A stretch of DNA of 64,000 bases from Prosthecobacter sp. (GCA_019186985.1 JABARQ010000016.1:184066-248065), one strand, 5' to 3'; positions 8,507-17,980 are shown, numbered from the stretch's first letter. The notes: a model not told the origin generated them from the sequence alone. Made by a program: numbers and translations.

Positions 8507-9127
8507 ATGAACCTCGCGCCCTCCTTAAAGCTGTTGTGCCTTCTGATGGTTTTCCTAGTGCTGCTGCTGCCATTTGGAGGATCCATGCCGCGAGAAGTCT
8601 TGGCTGGCCTGCTGTTGCTTGCAGCCTGTCTGGACGCATCGCATGAATTAAAGGCGGAGGAGAACAGCTCACGCTTGGTGGCTGATTGGCTGTCGGCACT
8701 TATTTCACCGCGTGTTCTGCCGTTTTATGCGGCACTGATCGGACTGGCCTGGACGGGGCTGATGCTCGCCGCTCCAATGCGCGTTCAGCCAGCTTCACCT
8801 GCTGCTTCAAGTCTTTGCGGCGCGGAGTGTGGTTCCCATTCAGCCAAGGCAGGCGGCGCTGGATGCGTCGGCTGTGGTTCGCGTCAGGCACCATCCCAAG
8901 TGTCACGCACGGCTGTTTCCATTCCGGTTCCAAGTGCTGCTGTTCGTCCTGCACAACCGCTTCCTCCCGTCTTGAAGGCTAAAAGCCCGCCTCCCGGCAA
9001 TTTGCCACCTGAGCCTGAAAAGCCAGCCACACCCAAGTTGGTGCCACCCGGCTCAGCACAACTGGTTCCACAAACCACGGTCAGTCCTCCAACTTCTCCC
9101 GAACCTCAAAAGGTTGAAAAGCCCTGA
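8507..9127 (+). CDS. Hypothetical membrane protein with Cys cluster and proline-rich tail
   Basis: Not recognised. The 206-residue product starts with a hydrophobic segment (about 5-28), runs through a second hydrophobic stretch up to about residue 42, then has a helix at about 68-86 ('FYAALIGLAWTGLMLAA'). Residues 100-125 hold a compact cysteine cluster of the form C-x3-C-x11-C-x2-C, rich in Gly and Ser and possibly metal-binding or disulfide-bonded. The last 80 residues are Pro/Ala/Lys-rich and look disordered. It lies at the start of a stretch of lower-GC accessory genes and is followed by a hairpin terminator, so it is probably expressed alone. Confidence 0.55.
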   Translation: MNLAPSLKLLCLLMVFLVLLLPFGGSMPREVLAGLLLLAACLDASHELKAEENSSRLVADWLSALISPRVLPFYAALIGLAWTGLMLAAPMRVQPASPAASSLCGAECGSHSAKAGGAGCVGCGSRQAPSQVSRTAVSIPVPSAAVRPAQPLPPVLKAKSPPPGNLPPEPEKPATPKLVPPGSAQLVPQTTVSPPTSPEPQKVEKP

Positions 9128-9183
9128 GTGGATGGCCGCCTGCCACCCGCAGTTCCACTGAGGCTCGAAAATCGGATTTTTAA

Positions 9184-9203
9184 GAAAAAGGCTTTCCTTT
9201 TTC
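9184..9203 (+). terminator. Probable terminator hairpin
   Basis: A perfect 8-bp stem (GAAAAAGG at 9184-9191, CCTTTTTC at 9196-9203) with loop CTTT, in the 138-bp gap between two plus-strand genes. The T-rich descending arm could serve as the U-tract. It would end the transcript of the preceding membrane-protein gene. Confidence 0.45.
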
Positions 9204-9265
9204 GGACAAATGCAGTCGAATGGATTTATTGGTTAGGCAGGTTGTGTTAATCAACGTTTTCAGCC

Positions 9266-12200
9266 ATGAATTCTCCCGCTCGTTTCCAGCGTGACACAGT
9301 GTTGTTTCGATATAGGCAGCTGGCCCGTCGTGGTTGGTGGCTTCATGGCTGGCTGATAGCTGCATTGATTCTGATGCCTGTGTCACCCTACGCACAGGGG
9401 GAGGAGGGCGAATATGAACTCTCAGGAACGGAGTCCATGGTGGAGGTGGTGCTATCGCAGCTCAATTCAGGAAGCGGCATGGCTCCTGGGACGAACCTTG
9501 AGTTTCAAGCCCTGGTTGTTGCGCATAGCTGGGAAGTCTGGACCAATTATTCCATGGGAACCTCGGAGCATAGGTCACACGTTTCCCAGGTCCTGTCAGG
9601 GCAGCAGATCAACTGGTCGGTGGAATATGGCGATGCCAGCCTAGTCACAATGACCCAAGTCACTGACAGCAATGGCCAGGCTGCCGCGACGGTTACTCAG
9701 GGCACCCAGACATCCCGGTTAAGGGCAGCCGTGCCCTGCTGGGACGGATCAGAGTCCGTTGGAACCCATGACCTTGTGCCTGATCTGCCGCAGGTTGATC
9801 AGGAGAGCTGGTGGATGGATCGTTCAGAAAGTCTGCTGACGGTGACAATGAGTTCAGATGCCAGCGGGTATGAACAGAATGGCGGACGCGTGGGAATTGC
9901 CGCTCAGGTGATGCGTTCAACCTGGGAGGTCTGGCAAAGCAGCCAGGGAAGAACGGAGACGCGGAACTATGCCAACACGCCAGCTGAGGGCGCCGGGGTG
10001 GACTTCTCCTTGCTCGATGGCGCTGGGAGCCTGGAGGTGATATCTGGCAGCACGAACGCTGGAGGACATGCGTCAGCGTGGTTCTCTCCCTCGACGGGTG
10101 AATATGGAACGCGTAGCTTCAGGATTCAGGCAGAGGCTGGCTTTGAGGGTGGAAGTGCACGCGCCACGCATGACTTTTCCCACTTTTTCGCCGATCCAAA
10201 CTCGACGCCTCAGGAAGTGTGGACTTCACACACATACTGGGAGAAGGATCCAGTTGTTATTCAGGTGACGGGCGGAGCCCAGTCAGGAGTGGCCGCCGGG
10301 CAGCAGCGCACGGTGACGGTATTTGTCACCGGCACCCAGTGGAATTACATGACCAGCAACTTGGGAGGCTATTACCAGGATCCGACACCCGCAGCTGTTC
10401 ATCAGCCAATCCCCTCTCTGGGAGTGAGCTTCAGCGTGGATTCCGGAGATGGCACGCTTTCAGCGGCCATGGTGAACACGGATGCCAGTGGACAGGCCAG
10501 CACCGTCTTTGTCATGGGGCAGGAGACCAGCTGGGTGGGTGTGAGCATCGAGGGAATGTCCGCAGGCTCGGTTTCGATGATCCCGGAGGAAGAGGAGCCG
10601 CCGGGAAATTGGACGGTAACTCCCGTGTGGAACGTGACTGAAGTCATCCTGAGCAGCGGGCCGGAAGGCAACGATGTTTCGCCGGGAGAGTCACGAACCA
10701 TCACGGCCACGGTCATCGGCAGCCGTTGGGACATTCTCACGAACGATCAGGGGCAGAGCCATGAGACGGAACCCGTCTTCGGTCCGCTGCCCGGCCTGTG
10801 GGTGACTTGGACGATGGAGGCGGGGGACGGCACCTTGGCTGGTCAGGATGCCTTCACGGATGAAAACGGCCAGCTGCAGGCGGCGTTTTGCATGGGAGGG
10901 GAGGACAGTCGCATTGGTGCTCAAGTCTCCCTGGCTGATGGTTCGGCCGTGGCTGGCAGCCTGACGTTAAGGCAGCCGGAAACCTGGCAGTGTCAGGGGG
11001 TGCAGGGCGTGGTGAGCCTGAATCTGGCGAGTTCTGAAGGAACGCGCCTCACCAGTGGCACGCAGACGAACATGACTGTCATGGTCATGTGTCACACCTG
11101 GGAGCTGTGGGTTTCGAGCCGGGGGCGCACGGACCAGCGCAACCAGTTCGTCGGTCCTGGGCGGAACTCGGCCGTGGTTTTCAGCAAGGATGGCCCGGCC
11201 ATGATGTCCGCCGGCCAGGTCCTCACGGACAACAACGGCCAGGCCCAGGTCACCCTGGTGTCCGGGGACGAACCGACGAGGATCAGGGCGGACGTGAGTT
11301 TTGCCGGGGCTGAAGGGTGGGCTGAGCTGACGCTTGCCGTCGAGGATGAGATTGCCGAGGTGTGGAGCGTTGTCAGCAGCGGCCAGAGCCTTGTGGTCGA
11401 GCTGTCGTCCACGCCGGGGCTCTTGAGCACGCATGTAAGCCACCGGACCTGGGACAACGAAGCCAGCAACCTTGGGAACACCAGGACCAACAACATCATC
11501 ACCAACGCAGCGATTGGCGCCACGGTGAACTATGTGTTCCTTGGGGATGAGTCTGGATCGGCCTCCGTCGGAACGACCTCAACCAGCGGACTTGCGGAGA
11601 GCACCTACCTATCCTCGCAGGGCGGGCAGGTGCGGGCGCAGGTGGGCTGGGGAGTGCTTTCCGCCACCGCCACGACGCTGGTTTCCCCATACACGGGCGG
11701 GGACGGCACGGGGACGGGTACCGGCACAGGAACTGGCACGGGGACAGGAACTGGAACTGGCACAGGAGGAACCCCCGTCGGCTGCGCCTGCGTGTGGTCC
11801 ACGACCCTGGTCAACGACATCAAGGTTTGCGTGTGCGAAGGAGCAGGCAACTGCGCCAGCATCATCTGCCATGTGGTGAATGACAAGCCCTGCATGTGCC
11901 CCACCCCTGGCTGCTCCTGCCCGGGGCCGTGCGACATCGACCTGATGAGCTTTTGTTCCTACAACACGGTGGACTGCGGCTGCGGGTCAGGATGCACGGC
12001 ACAAGGGGAGATGGTTGACGAGGAGGGGAACGTGACGGCGGCGGCAGTGCCATGCGATTGCCAGCCCCCTGGCTGCAACGGGTTTGCCCCGGGGGTCCCC
12101 TGCCCCTGCCCCTGCCAGGGGACGCAGGTGGCCTGCGGATGGTTTCAAACACAGGACGACGTCCGTGCAGACTGCCGTGAGTTTGCCGAAAGCAACACAG

Positions 12201-13204
12201 TTCACGAACCCGGCACCCCCTTCCCCTGCCAGCCGACGTCATCCCTCCCGACGGTGGAGTTTATCACTCCAGCAGGTGATCCCGTGAGCGCTCCCGTCGA
12301 TGCACCAGTCCCACCGGAGGTGGGTCCACCAGCACCGATTCCGGACGGTGCGAATGAGTTTACATTCAGCGCAGCAACGACTGGAGTGTTGACTATGAAG
12401 TTGAAAGCGAAAGTGCCGGGTATCGGTTCGATGCCTGCTGCTGAACAAGCCAAGTTCACTTTTGAAGTCGATGCCATCGGCAACTCAACCTTTGCGTGGG
12501 ACGCCGCCAATCTCGATGGCAAGGCAACAGTGAGCGGCGACTTCATCACGGCCACAGCGACCTATACCGGACTGCCGCAGAGCAACACGGACTTCGGATT
12601 GAAGAAGGCGCGAGTGAAACACAGTGGCAACAGTGCCGGAGAAGCCAAGTTTGAGGTGTTTTATGATGCGAAGGCAAAGAACCACCCTGGCGGCGATCCA
12701 ACACATCCAAACTGGTTTCATTACTACAAGCAGAATTCGGGTGGAGGCTCATACACATATGATCCCACGCCAGGCGCTCGGAGTCAGTCAGGATCGGGAG
12801 GAGGTGATGCATCTATCAAGATTGGCGATTATGTCCATTCCCCCGGAGGTGAATACATCACCACTACCACTGTCGGTGGAAGACTCTCTGCGACTGGCTG
12901 GTCAACCACCAACAAGTTTTATGCTCATTTTGTTGGCGTCTTGGCCCATGAAAGACAACACGCGAACAACGAAGTGCCACTTGGAGGCTCTACGGACCCA
13001 GACTCTGACTACCTCTCAAGTGCGTTTGAAAATGCCACGAGCAATACAGACCCGGCCAACGGCTATAGTGCCAGAGGTAGCCTATCCGGCAATCAGTGGG
13101 ACGATGGCGAAGTTTATGCCGGAGGTCCTGTTGAGGAGAATGCCATAAAGGGCGCAGACACGAAGCAAGATTGGGCAAACCCAGGAACCAATCACAAGCC
13201 ATGA
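9266..13204 (+). CDS. Secreted multi-repeat protein with Ig-like domains, Cys-rich region and C-terminal HExxH domain
   Basis: A 1312-residue exported protein. Residues 1-45 form a long signal peptide ending near 'VSPYAQG'. Six Ig-like (bacterial Big-1/invasin-style) repeats of about 115-140 residues follow; each holds a Trp-centred motif (HSWEVW, STWEVW, TQWNYM, SRWDIL, HTWELW, RTWDNE; the Trp falls at 89, 220, 359, 488, 612 and 729), and most also have a 'TD.NGQA..T' strand typical of Big-1 domains. A ten-fold Gly-Thr linker (814-833) leads into a region of roughly 135 residues with more than twenty cysteines (about 838-975). The C-terminal 300 residues include 'GVLAHERQHANNE', an HExxH zinc-protease-like motif at 1228-1232. 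The 3' third is visibly lower in GC than the 5' part. The stop overlaps the next gene's ATG. Adhesin, surface-layer component or secreted metallopeptidase are all possible; no activity is demonstrated by the sequence. Confidence 0.75.
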   Translation: MNSPARFQRDTVLFRYRQLARRGWWLHGWLIAALILMPVSPYAQGEEGEYELSGTESMVEVVLSQLNSGSGMAPGTNLEFQALVVAHSWEVWTNYSMGTSEHRSHVSQVLSGQQINWSVEYGDASLVTMTQVTDSNGQAAATVTQGTQTSRLRAAVPCWDGSESVGTHDLVPDLPQVDQESWWMDRSESLLTVTMSSDASGYEQNGGRVGIAAQVMRSTWEVWQSSQGRTETRNYANTPAEGAGVDFSLLDGAGSLEVISGSTNAGGHASAWFSPSTGEYGTRSFRIQAEAGFEGGSARATHDFSHFFADPNSTPQEVWTSHTYWEKDPVVIQVTGGAQSGVAAGQQRTVTVFVTGTQWNYMTSNLGGYYQDPTPAAVHQPIPSLGVSFSVDSGDGTLSAAMVNTDASGQASTVFVMGQETSWVGVSIEGMSAGSVSMIPEEEEPPGNWTVTPVWNVTEVILSSGPEGNDVSPGESRTITATVIGSRWDILTNDQGQSHETEPVFGPLPGLWVTWTMEAGDGTLAGQDAFTDENGQLQAAFCMGGEDSRIGAQVSLADGSAVAGSLTLRQPETWQCQGVQGVVSLNLASSEGTRLTSGTQTNMTVMVMCHTWELWVSSRGRTDQRNQFVGPGRNSAVVFSKDGPAMMSAGQVLTDNNGQAQVTLVSGDEPTRIRADVSFAGAEGWAELTLAVEDEIAEVWSVVSSGQSLVVELSSTPGLLSTHVSHRTWDNEASNLGNTRTNNIITNAAIGATVNYVFLGDESGSASVGTTSTSGLAESTYLSSQGGQVRAQVGWGVLSATATTLVSPYTGGDGTGTGTGTGTGTGTGTGTGTGGTPVGCACVWSTTLVNDIKVCVCEGAGNCASIICHVVNDKPCMCPTPGCSCPGPCDIDLMSFCSYNTVDCGCGSGCTAQGEMVDEEGNVTAAAVPCDCQPPGCNGFAPGVPCPCPCQGTQVACGWFQTQDDVRADCREFAESNTVHEPGTPFPCQPTSSLPTVEFITPAGDPVSAPVDAPVPPEVGPPAPIPDGANEFTFSAATTGVLTMKLKAKVPGIGSMPAAEQAKFTFEVDAIGNSTFAWDAANLDGKATVSGDFITATATYTGLPQSNTDFGLKKARVKHSGNSAGEAKFEVFYDAKAKNHPGGDPTHPNWFHYYKQNSGGGSYTYDPTPGARSQSGSGGGDASIKIGDYVHSPGGEYITTTTVGGRLSATGWSTTNKFYAHFVGVLAHERQHANNEVPLGGSTDPDSDYLSSAFENATSNTDPANGYSARGSLSGNQWDDGEVYAGGPVEENAIKGADTKQDWANPGTNHKP
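11705..11764 (+). repeat. (Gly-Thr)10 coding repeat
   Basis: Ten consecutive Gly-Thr dipeptides joining the Ig-like repeats to the Cys-rich region. Gly is written with GGC, GGG, GGT and GGA and Thr with ACG, ACC, ACA and ACT, so the repeat is kept at the protein level rather than being a young slippage tract. It probably acts as a flexible or O-glycosylatable linker. Confidence 0.85.
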
Positions 13205-13914
13205 TTCAGAATAACACAATTGGCTGCATAGCAGTCGTCGCTGTATTGTTTTTGCTCCAATCAATGTCTCCCCTCCACGCTGATCAAGAGCCTCCAAGGT
13301 CGCTGGCTGAGATGCTGAATCGCTCCGAATTTGTGGCTGATGGGCAAGTGAGCGAAATTAAATTGATCGCAACGGAAGAAACTCCTTACCCCAATCAACA
13401 GCCTCTTGTTCGGAAGAAATACCGTGCGTCCTTTCTTGTAAACAAGCTTGTGAAAGGAAGGCTTGGCGATCAAGAAACAGTCGGTTTGGTTAATCTGGAA
13501 TACTGGCAGACCGAAGACCGACGCTTTAGAGGAAGCCTCCCACCAAAGCTGAGTGTTGGTGATCAATTTAGATTGTTTGGCGAAACCGTAACTGTCGGCC
13601 AGGGCGGGCTGATTACCATAGACCTGCACACATCCAATGCAGTTCGTCCTGAAGCCCTAGGCGGACAGAACGAAAGCGTGGCCGCTCCAAGCGACAAAAT
13701 CGAGAGTCCGCCCGAAAGTCGAGAAGCCTCACCTGCATCAAAGACGCTCCCAGTGGTGAAGCCTCCTGCAACGAATAATAAGGCACCAGAGGCAAAGCCC
13801 ACGCCAACAACACCGCTCGAAGAACCGCCTTCATCAACACCGCGGAGCATCATCGTGGTGTTGATCGTGGCTGCGTTGGGCCTGCTCTGGTTGGTGCTCA
13901 AGCGGCGTTCGTGA
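13201..13914 (+). CDS. Hypothetical exported protein with C-terminal membrane anchor
   Basis: Not recognised. Started at the ATG at 13201, which overlaps the preceding stop as ATGA, the product has 237 residues: an N-terminal signal peptide ('IAVVAVLFLLQSMSPLHA'), a compact domain of about 120 residues with 'LVNKLVKGRLGDQETVGLVNLEYW' that looks beta-rich, a Pro/Ser/Glu-rich linker (about 155-210), and a final helix 'IIVVLIVAALGLLWLVL' followed by KRRS. That tail resembles a sorting or anchor sequence, leaving the domain outside the cytoplasm. The low GC matches the 3' end of the upstream gene. The translational coupling suggests the two products work together, for example as chaperone, inhibitor or membrane tether. 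Confidence 0.6.
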   Translation: MIQNNTIGCIAVVAVLFLLQSMSPLHADQEPPRSLAEMLNRSEFVADGQVSEIKLIATEETPYPNQQPLVRKKYRASFLVNKLVKGRLGDQETVGLVNLEYWQTEDRRFRGSLPPKLSVGDQFRLFGETVTVGQGGLITIDLHTSNAVRPEALGGQNESVAAPSDKIESPPESREASPASKTLPVVKPPATNNKAPEAKPTPTTPLEEPPSSTPRSIIVVLIVAALGLLWLVLKRRS

Positions 13915-13984
13915 GCGTGGGGCGGGTGCAACGTCTCTCCGGCCTGCAACGCTGCTCCCCACCGCGCCTGTGCCTGAGCTGGGC

Positions 13985-14007
13985 AGTCATCGGCAAGACC
14001 GATGACT
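13985..14007. terminator. Hairpin between convergent genes
   Basis: A perfect 9-bp inverted repeat (AGTCATCGG / CCGATGACT) with a 5-nt loop, in the 144-bp gap between the convergent genes ending at 13914 and 14059. No T-run follows on either strand, so termination is only a guess from position. Confidence 0.35.
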
Positions 14008-14058
14008 CGTCACGCAGCAGGCAACCGGCCCCGTAACCCAGATATTGATCGAGCCTGC

Positions 14059-15366
14059 TCAACTCTTCCCCAACAGCCCCAGCACCGTCGCCGTCATCGC
14101 TCTCACGCCCGTGATGATCGTCGGCTCGGGAACCGGTTTGAAATAGGGTGAATGCAGGGATGGCAGCGTGACGCCCTTCGCCCGGGCCTCTTCCACCGCT
14201 TCCGGAGCCTGCGTGCCCAGCCAGAACATGCACAGCGGCACCTTCTCCTTCGTCAGGCCGTATTCAGCAAAATCCTCCGCGCCCATCACCGGCTCACGCG
14301 TCAGCACGTTTGACTCACCCAGTGCCGCCTCGCAGAGCTTTCGAACTTCCGCACACAGGGCCGGCTGGTTGTAAAGCGCAGGCGCCTGGTCATCCGACAC
14401 GATCACTTCCGGCATTTTTTCCGGAGGCATTCCCGCCGACTCCGCCTGGGCTTTGACGATGCGCCGGATGGACTCGATCAGGTGCTTCCGCGTCTCCGTC
14501 TTGTAGCTCCGCAGGGTCAGCTGCAGGCGCACCTCGTCGGAGATGATGTTGCTCTTGGTGCCGCCATGGATGCTGCCCACGGTGACCACCGCAGGATCCC
14601 CCGGACGCACCTCGCGGCTGACGATCGTCTGCAGCGCCAGCACGATGTGCGAGGCCAGCACGACGGGGTCCTTCGTCAGGTGCGGCATCGAGCCGTGGCC
14701 GCCCACGCCCTTCACGACGATCTCCACGCTGTCCACATTCGCCAGCGCGTAACCTTCGACGATTCCAATCGTGCCATGCGGAATGTCCGAGGCGCAGTGC
14801 AGGGCGACCGCCTTGTCAGGCCTGGGAAACCTGGAAAACAAGCCCGCGCGAAGCATCAGCCGCGCCCCCAGCACACGCTCCTCGGCATGCTGCCCGATCA
14901 TGACCAGCGTGCCGCGCCACTGCGGCCTCAGCCTGGCAAGCAGCCGCGCCGTGCCGACGAAGCTGGTCATGTGGATGTCATGGCCGCAGGCATGCATGAC
15001 GTTCACCTCGCGCCCCAGGTCGTCCTTCACCACCTTCGTGCTGGCGTAAGGCGCGCCGGTCTGCTCCTTCACCGGCAGCGCGTCCAGGTCCGTGCGCACC
15101 AGGATCACCGGTCCCTCGCCGTTTTTCAGAACGCCGACCAGGCCGTTGCCCCCCACCTTCTCCGTCACCTCAAAACCCGCGGCGCGCAGCTCCCGGGCGA
15201 TCCGTGCCGCCGTCTCCACCTCATGCATCGAAAGCTCAGGGCCGGCATGCAGCTCCCGGTAAAGGCTGACCAGCGAAGGAATCTCCGCCTTCAGCAGGGT
15301 CTGGACGTCCGCATCTGCGGCGGAGACGAGCGAGGCGGACAGCAGCAGGGGCAGGAGAAGTTTCAT
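14059..15366 (-). CDS. M20 family metallopeptidase / amidohydrolase, exported
   Basis: A 435-residue member of the M20D peptidase group (hippurate hydrolase, N-acyl-amino acid or IAA-amino acid hydrolase type), which hydrolyses N-acylated amino acids or short peptides using two metals. Visible motifs: 'RTDLDALPV' (91-99), 'HACGHDIH' (125-132) with metal ligands, 'GQHAEE' with the catalytic Glu pair, and 'MGAEDFAEY' near the C-terminus. Residues 1-16 ('MKLLLPLLLSASLVSA') form a signal peptide, so it probably acts in the periplasm, unlike most cytosolic relatives. It is transcribed divergently from the DMT transporter gene. Confidence 0.9.
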   Translation of the reverse strand: MKLLLPLLLSASLVSAADADVQTLLKAEIPSLVSLYRELHAGPELSMHEVETAARIARELRAAGFEVTEKVGGNGLVGVLKNGEGPVILVRTDLDALPVKEQTGAPYASTKVVKDDLGREVNVMHACGHDIHMTSFVGTARLLARLRPQWRGTLVMIGQHAEERVLGARLMLRAGLFSRFPRPDKAVALHCASDIPHGTIGIVEGYALANVDSVEIVVKGVGGHGSMPHLTKDPVVLASHIVLALQTIVSREVRPGDPAVVTVGSIHGGTKSNIISDEVRLQLTLRSYKTETRKHLIESIRRIVKAQAESAGMPPEKMPEVIVSDDQAPALYNQPALCAEVRKLCEAALGESNVLTREPVMGAEDFAEYGLTKEKVPLCMFWLGTQAPEAVEEARAKGVTLPSLHSPYFKPVPEPTIITGVRAMTATVLGLLGKS

Positions 15367-15425
15367 GCTTTTTGTTGGGTGAGGAACGGCCGGGGACAGG
15401 GGATCGGTTGAACCCGGCGGCGGAC

Positions 15426-16328
15426 ATGCTACGCACGGAGGTGCCCGCCTCTACCGCCACTGTCGTCTATCCGCTCATCGCCGCCCTGTTTTATGCCTTC
15501 GGAGCCCTGGTGCTGAAGCGGTCCAGCGACCTTGGCATCGGCCTCTGGCGGACCACCTTTGTGGCCAACCTCATCGTCGCCGCGCTTTTCTCCCTGCTGT
15601 GGCTCATGGGCGGCCCGGAGATCGAGCGCGACCTGCTCTGGCAGCCGGGGGCCATCGCCCTCTGCCTGTTTGTCGGCCAGCTCGCCCAGTTCCTCGCCCT
15701 GGAGAAGGGCGATGTTTCCGTGGCGGTGCCGGTCTTCGGCCTGAAGGTCGTCATCGTCGCCTTTCTCACCCCGCTTCTGACCGGGGACGCCGTCAGTGCC
15801 AAAACCTGGATCGCCGCCCTGCTGAGCGTCCTGGGCATCACCTTTCTCAATCAGAAGGAAGGCGGCAGCCACCCGCGCGGACTGGTCATCACCCTCGTTG
15901 CCGGCGGGGTTGGCGCCTTCGCCTTCGCCATCTTTGACGTCCTGGTGCAGAAATGGGGCCCCGCCTGGGGGGCCACCCGCCTCCTGCCCTGCATCTTCTG
16001 GATCAACGCCCTGCTCTCCTTCGGCCTGATCTTCCGCTTCACCGCCCCCCTCAGCGCCATCCCCCGCCAGGGCTGGGCCTGGCTCACCGGCGGCTCGGTG
16101 CTTCTCGGCACGCAGAGCATGATCTTCGTCAGCACCCTCGCCGTCTATGGCAAGGCCACCTCCGCCAACATCGTCTATGCCTCGCGCGGCCTGCTCAGCG
16201 TCGTGCTCGTCTGGATGATCGGCCACTGGTTCATGAACCAGGAGCGGCATCTTGGCGCGAAGGTCTTCCGCTGGCGGCTCTTCGGCGCCGCCCTGATGCT
16301 CAGCGCCATCGTCCTGGTGGTGGCCTGA
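15426..16328 (+). CDS. DMT superfamily (EamA) transporter
   Basis: An inner-membrane transporter of about 300 residues with ten predicted hydrophobic helices arranged as two EamA-type halves. The first half opens '[23 protein letters not shown]' and includes '[19 protein letters not shown]', the second includes '[17 protein letters not shown]'. Both are the usual helix-end signatures of this drug/metabolite family; substrate unknown. I begin at the ATG at 15426, because residues encoded before it (from 15372) are polar and not family-like. The malate dehydrogenase gene follows after 86 bp. Confidence 0.82.
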   Translation: MLRTEVPASTATVVYPLIAALFYAFGALVLKRSSDLGIGLWRTTFVANLIVAALFSLLWLMGGPEIERDLLWQPGAIALCLFVGQLAQFLALEKGDVSVAVPVFGLKVVIVAFLTPLLTGDAVSAKTWIAALLSVLGITFLNQKEGGSHPRGLVITLVAGGVGAFAFAIFDVLVQKWGPAWGATRLLPCIFWINALLSFGLIFRFTAPLSAIPRQGWAWLTGGSVLLGTQSMIFVSTLAVYGKATSANIVYASRGLLSVVLVWMIGHWFMNQERHLGAKVFRWRLFGAALMLSAIVLVVA

Positions 16329-16414
16329 TTCATCCACCGGACAGGAAGAGCGCAGACTTTCCCCTTGCCGCACGCCCGCGCCTGCGAATCATCGCCGCTC
16401 CCATCTCCCCCACC

Positions 16415-17410
16415 ATGAGCAAGTCCCCCATCACTGTCTCCGTGACCGGCGCCGCCGGCCAGATCGGCTACTCCCTCCTCTTCCGCATCGCCTCCGGCGC
16501 CCTGTTCGGCCCCGATCAGCCGGTGAAGCTCCGCCTCATCGAAATTCCTGATGAAAAGGCCATGAACGCCCTCAAGGGCGTCTGCATGGAGCTCGATGAC
16601 TGCGCCTTCCCGCTGCTGCACGGAATCACCCCCACCTCCGACATCAACGAGGGCTTCTCCGGCACCAACTGGGCCATCCTCGTCGGCTCCGTCCCCCGCA
16701 AGGCGGGCATGGAACGCAAGGACCTCCTGAGCATCAACGGCAAGATCTTCACCGGCCAGGGCCAGGCCATCGAGAAAAACGCCGCCAGTGACGTCCGCGT
16801 CCTCGTCGTGGGCAACCCCTGCAACACCAACTGCCTCATTGCCATGAACAGCGCGAAGAGCATTCCCTCCGACCGCTGGTTCGCCATGACCCGCCTCGAT
16901 GAAAACCGCGCCAAGAGCCAGCTCGCCGCCAAGGCCGGCGTCCTCGCCAGCAGCGTCAGCAACCTCGCCATCTGGGGCAACCACAGCGCCACCCAGTATC
17001 CCGACTTCTTCAACGCCAAAATCAACGGCACGCCCGCCACGGACGTCATCAGCGACCACGACTGGCTGAAGGGCGATTTCATCAAGACCGTCCAGCAGCG
17101 CGGCGCCGCCATCATCGCCGCCCGCGGACTGTCCAGCGCCGCCTCCGCCGCCAATGCCGCCTGCGACACCGTCCGCAGCCTCACCAGCCCGACACCGTCC
17201 GGCGACTGGACCAGCGTCGCAGTTTGCAGCGACGGCAGCTATGGGATTGAAAAGGGCCTCATGTTCTCCTTCCCCATCCGCACCGACGGCAGCAAGTGGG
17301 AAATCGTCCAGGGCGTGCCGGTCAACGAATTCAGCCAGGCCAGGATCAAGGCCACGGAAGATGAGCTCAAAGAAGAGCGCGCCGCCGTCGCGGAGCTGGG
17401 TCTGATCTAA
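16415..17410 (+). CDS. mdh: Malate dehydrogenase (type 2)
   Basis: Oxidises malate to oxaloacetate with NAD in the citric acid cycle. The 331-residue protein begins with the Rossmann motif '[19 protein letters not shown]', typical of the type-2 (cytosolic eukaryote / Thermus-like) branch, and has '[13 protein letters not shown]', the substrate-binding '[14 protein letters not shown]' (catalytic Asp and Arg) and '[13 protein letters not shown]' with the catalytic His. The frame is open upstream as a shadow of the transporter gene; the ATG at 16415 gives the standard N-terminus. A strong hairpin follows. Confidence 0.95.
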   Translation: MSKSPITVSVTGAAGQIGYSLLFRIASGALFGPDQPVKLRLIEIPDEKAMNALKGVCMELDDCAFPLLHGITPTSDINEGFSGTNWAILVGSVPRKAGMERKDLLSINGKIFTGQGQAIEKNAASDVRVLVVGNPCNTNCLIAMNSAKSIPSDRWFAMTRLDENRAKSQLAAKAGVLASSVSNLAIWGNHSATQYPDFFNAKINGTPATDVISDHDWLKGDFIKTVQQRGAAIIAARGLSSAASAANAACDTVRSLTSPTPSGDWTSVAVCSDGSYGIEKGLMFSFPIRTDGSKWEIVQGVPVNEFSQARIKATEDELKEERAAVAELGLI

Positions 17411-17444
17411 ACCCGCCCTTAGTCCAGCTGAACCCGTTAACAAC

Positions 17445-17472
17445 GAAGGGCAGACGTTTTCGTCTGCCCTTC
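17445..17472. terminator. Bidirectional hairpin terminator
   Basis: A perfect 12-bp stem (GAAGGGCAGACG / CGTCTGCCCTTC) with a TTTT loop between mdh (plus) and the HU/IHF gene (minus), which converge on it. The position suits termination of both transcripts, though the T-run after the stem is short. Confidence 0.75.
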
Positions 17473-17502
17473 TTAATGGAAGAATGCGTCGGCCGACCGT
17501 CC

Positions 17503-17829
17503 TCAGTTTTTGGAGTCCCCGGCCAGCAGTTTCTCCGGCGGCAGGGAGGCAACGCTGCTTTTCAGCTCCCGGCCAGGCTTAAACCGGACCGTACAGCGGT
17601 CAGGAATACGAACTTCCGCGTCTGGCTTGTTGGGATTGCGCCCAATCTTCGCCTTCGACACGCGAACCTCAAAGGTGCCAAAAGTGCGGAAGGTCACATC
17701 ATTGCCTTCGGCAAGCCTTTTGCCGACCAGGTCGATGAACGCGTCGACCATCTGCGCCACTTCTGATTGACTGAGACCTGTTTGGTCACTCAGGTCTGAT
17801 ACGATTTCTCGTTTGGTAATAGTTGCCAT
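17503..17829 (-). CDS. HU/IHF family DNA-binding protein
   Basis: A small nucleoid protein of 108 residues that binds and bends DNA as a dimer. It shows the family layout: 'TKREIVSDLSDQTGLSQSEVAQMVDAFIDLV' helices, then 'GNDVTFRTFGTFEVRVSKAKIGRNP', then the DNA-embracing arm with 'IPDRCTVRFKPGRELK'. The IHF-like 'GRNPNKPDAEV' segment is closer to IHF-alpha than to HU, but heterodimer partners cannot be told from one gene. The start at 17829 gives the common 'MATITKREIV'; an upstream in-frame start at 17907 would add residues absent from the family. The ~15-residue tail after the arm is slightly longer than usual. Confidence 0.92.
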   Translation of the reverse strand: MATITKREIVSDLSDQTGLSQSEVAQMVDAFIDLVGKRLAEGNDVTFRTFGTFEVRVSKAKIGRNPNKPDAEVRIPDRCTVRFKPGRELKSSVASLPPEKLLAGDSKN

Positions 17830-17980
17830 GGTTTCCGGGGGGGTGAATGAAATTGACTTTTCATAATGCACTTCGCAAGCCAATCCTTGCATCATAAAGG
17901 CTATCATCCGATATTCAAATCACCAATTCCCTGGCAACAAGGGAAAATTTTACTAAAAGGTTAAAGATTGTCCCATTTGA

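Noticed and set aside
11705..11764. A CRISPR-like or simple DNA repeat
   Set aside because: The unit varies at synonymous positions and has no spacers; it is a coding Gly-Thr linker.
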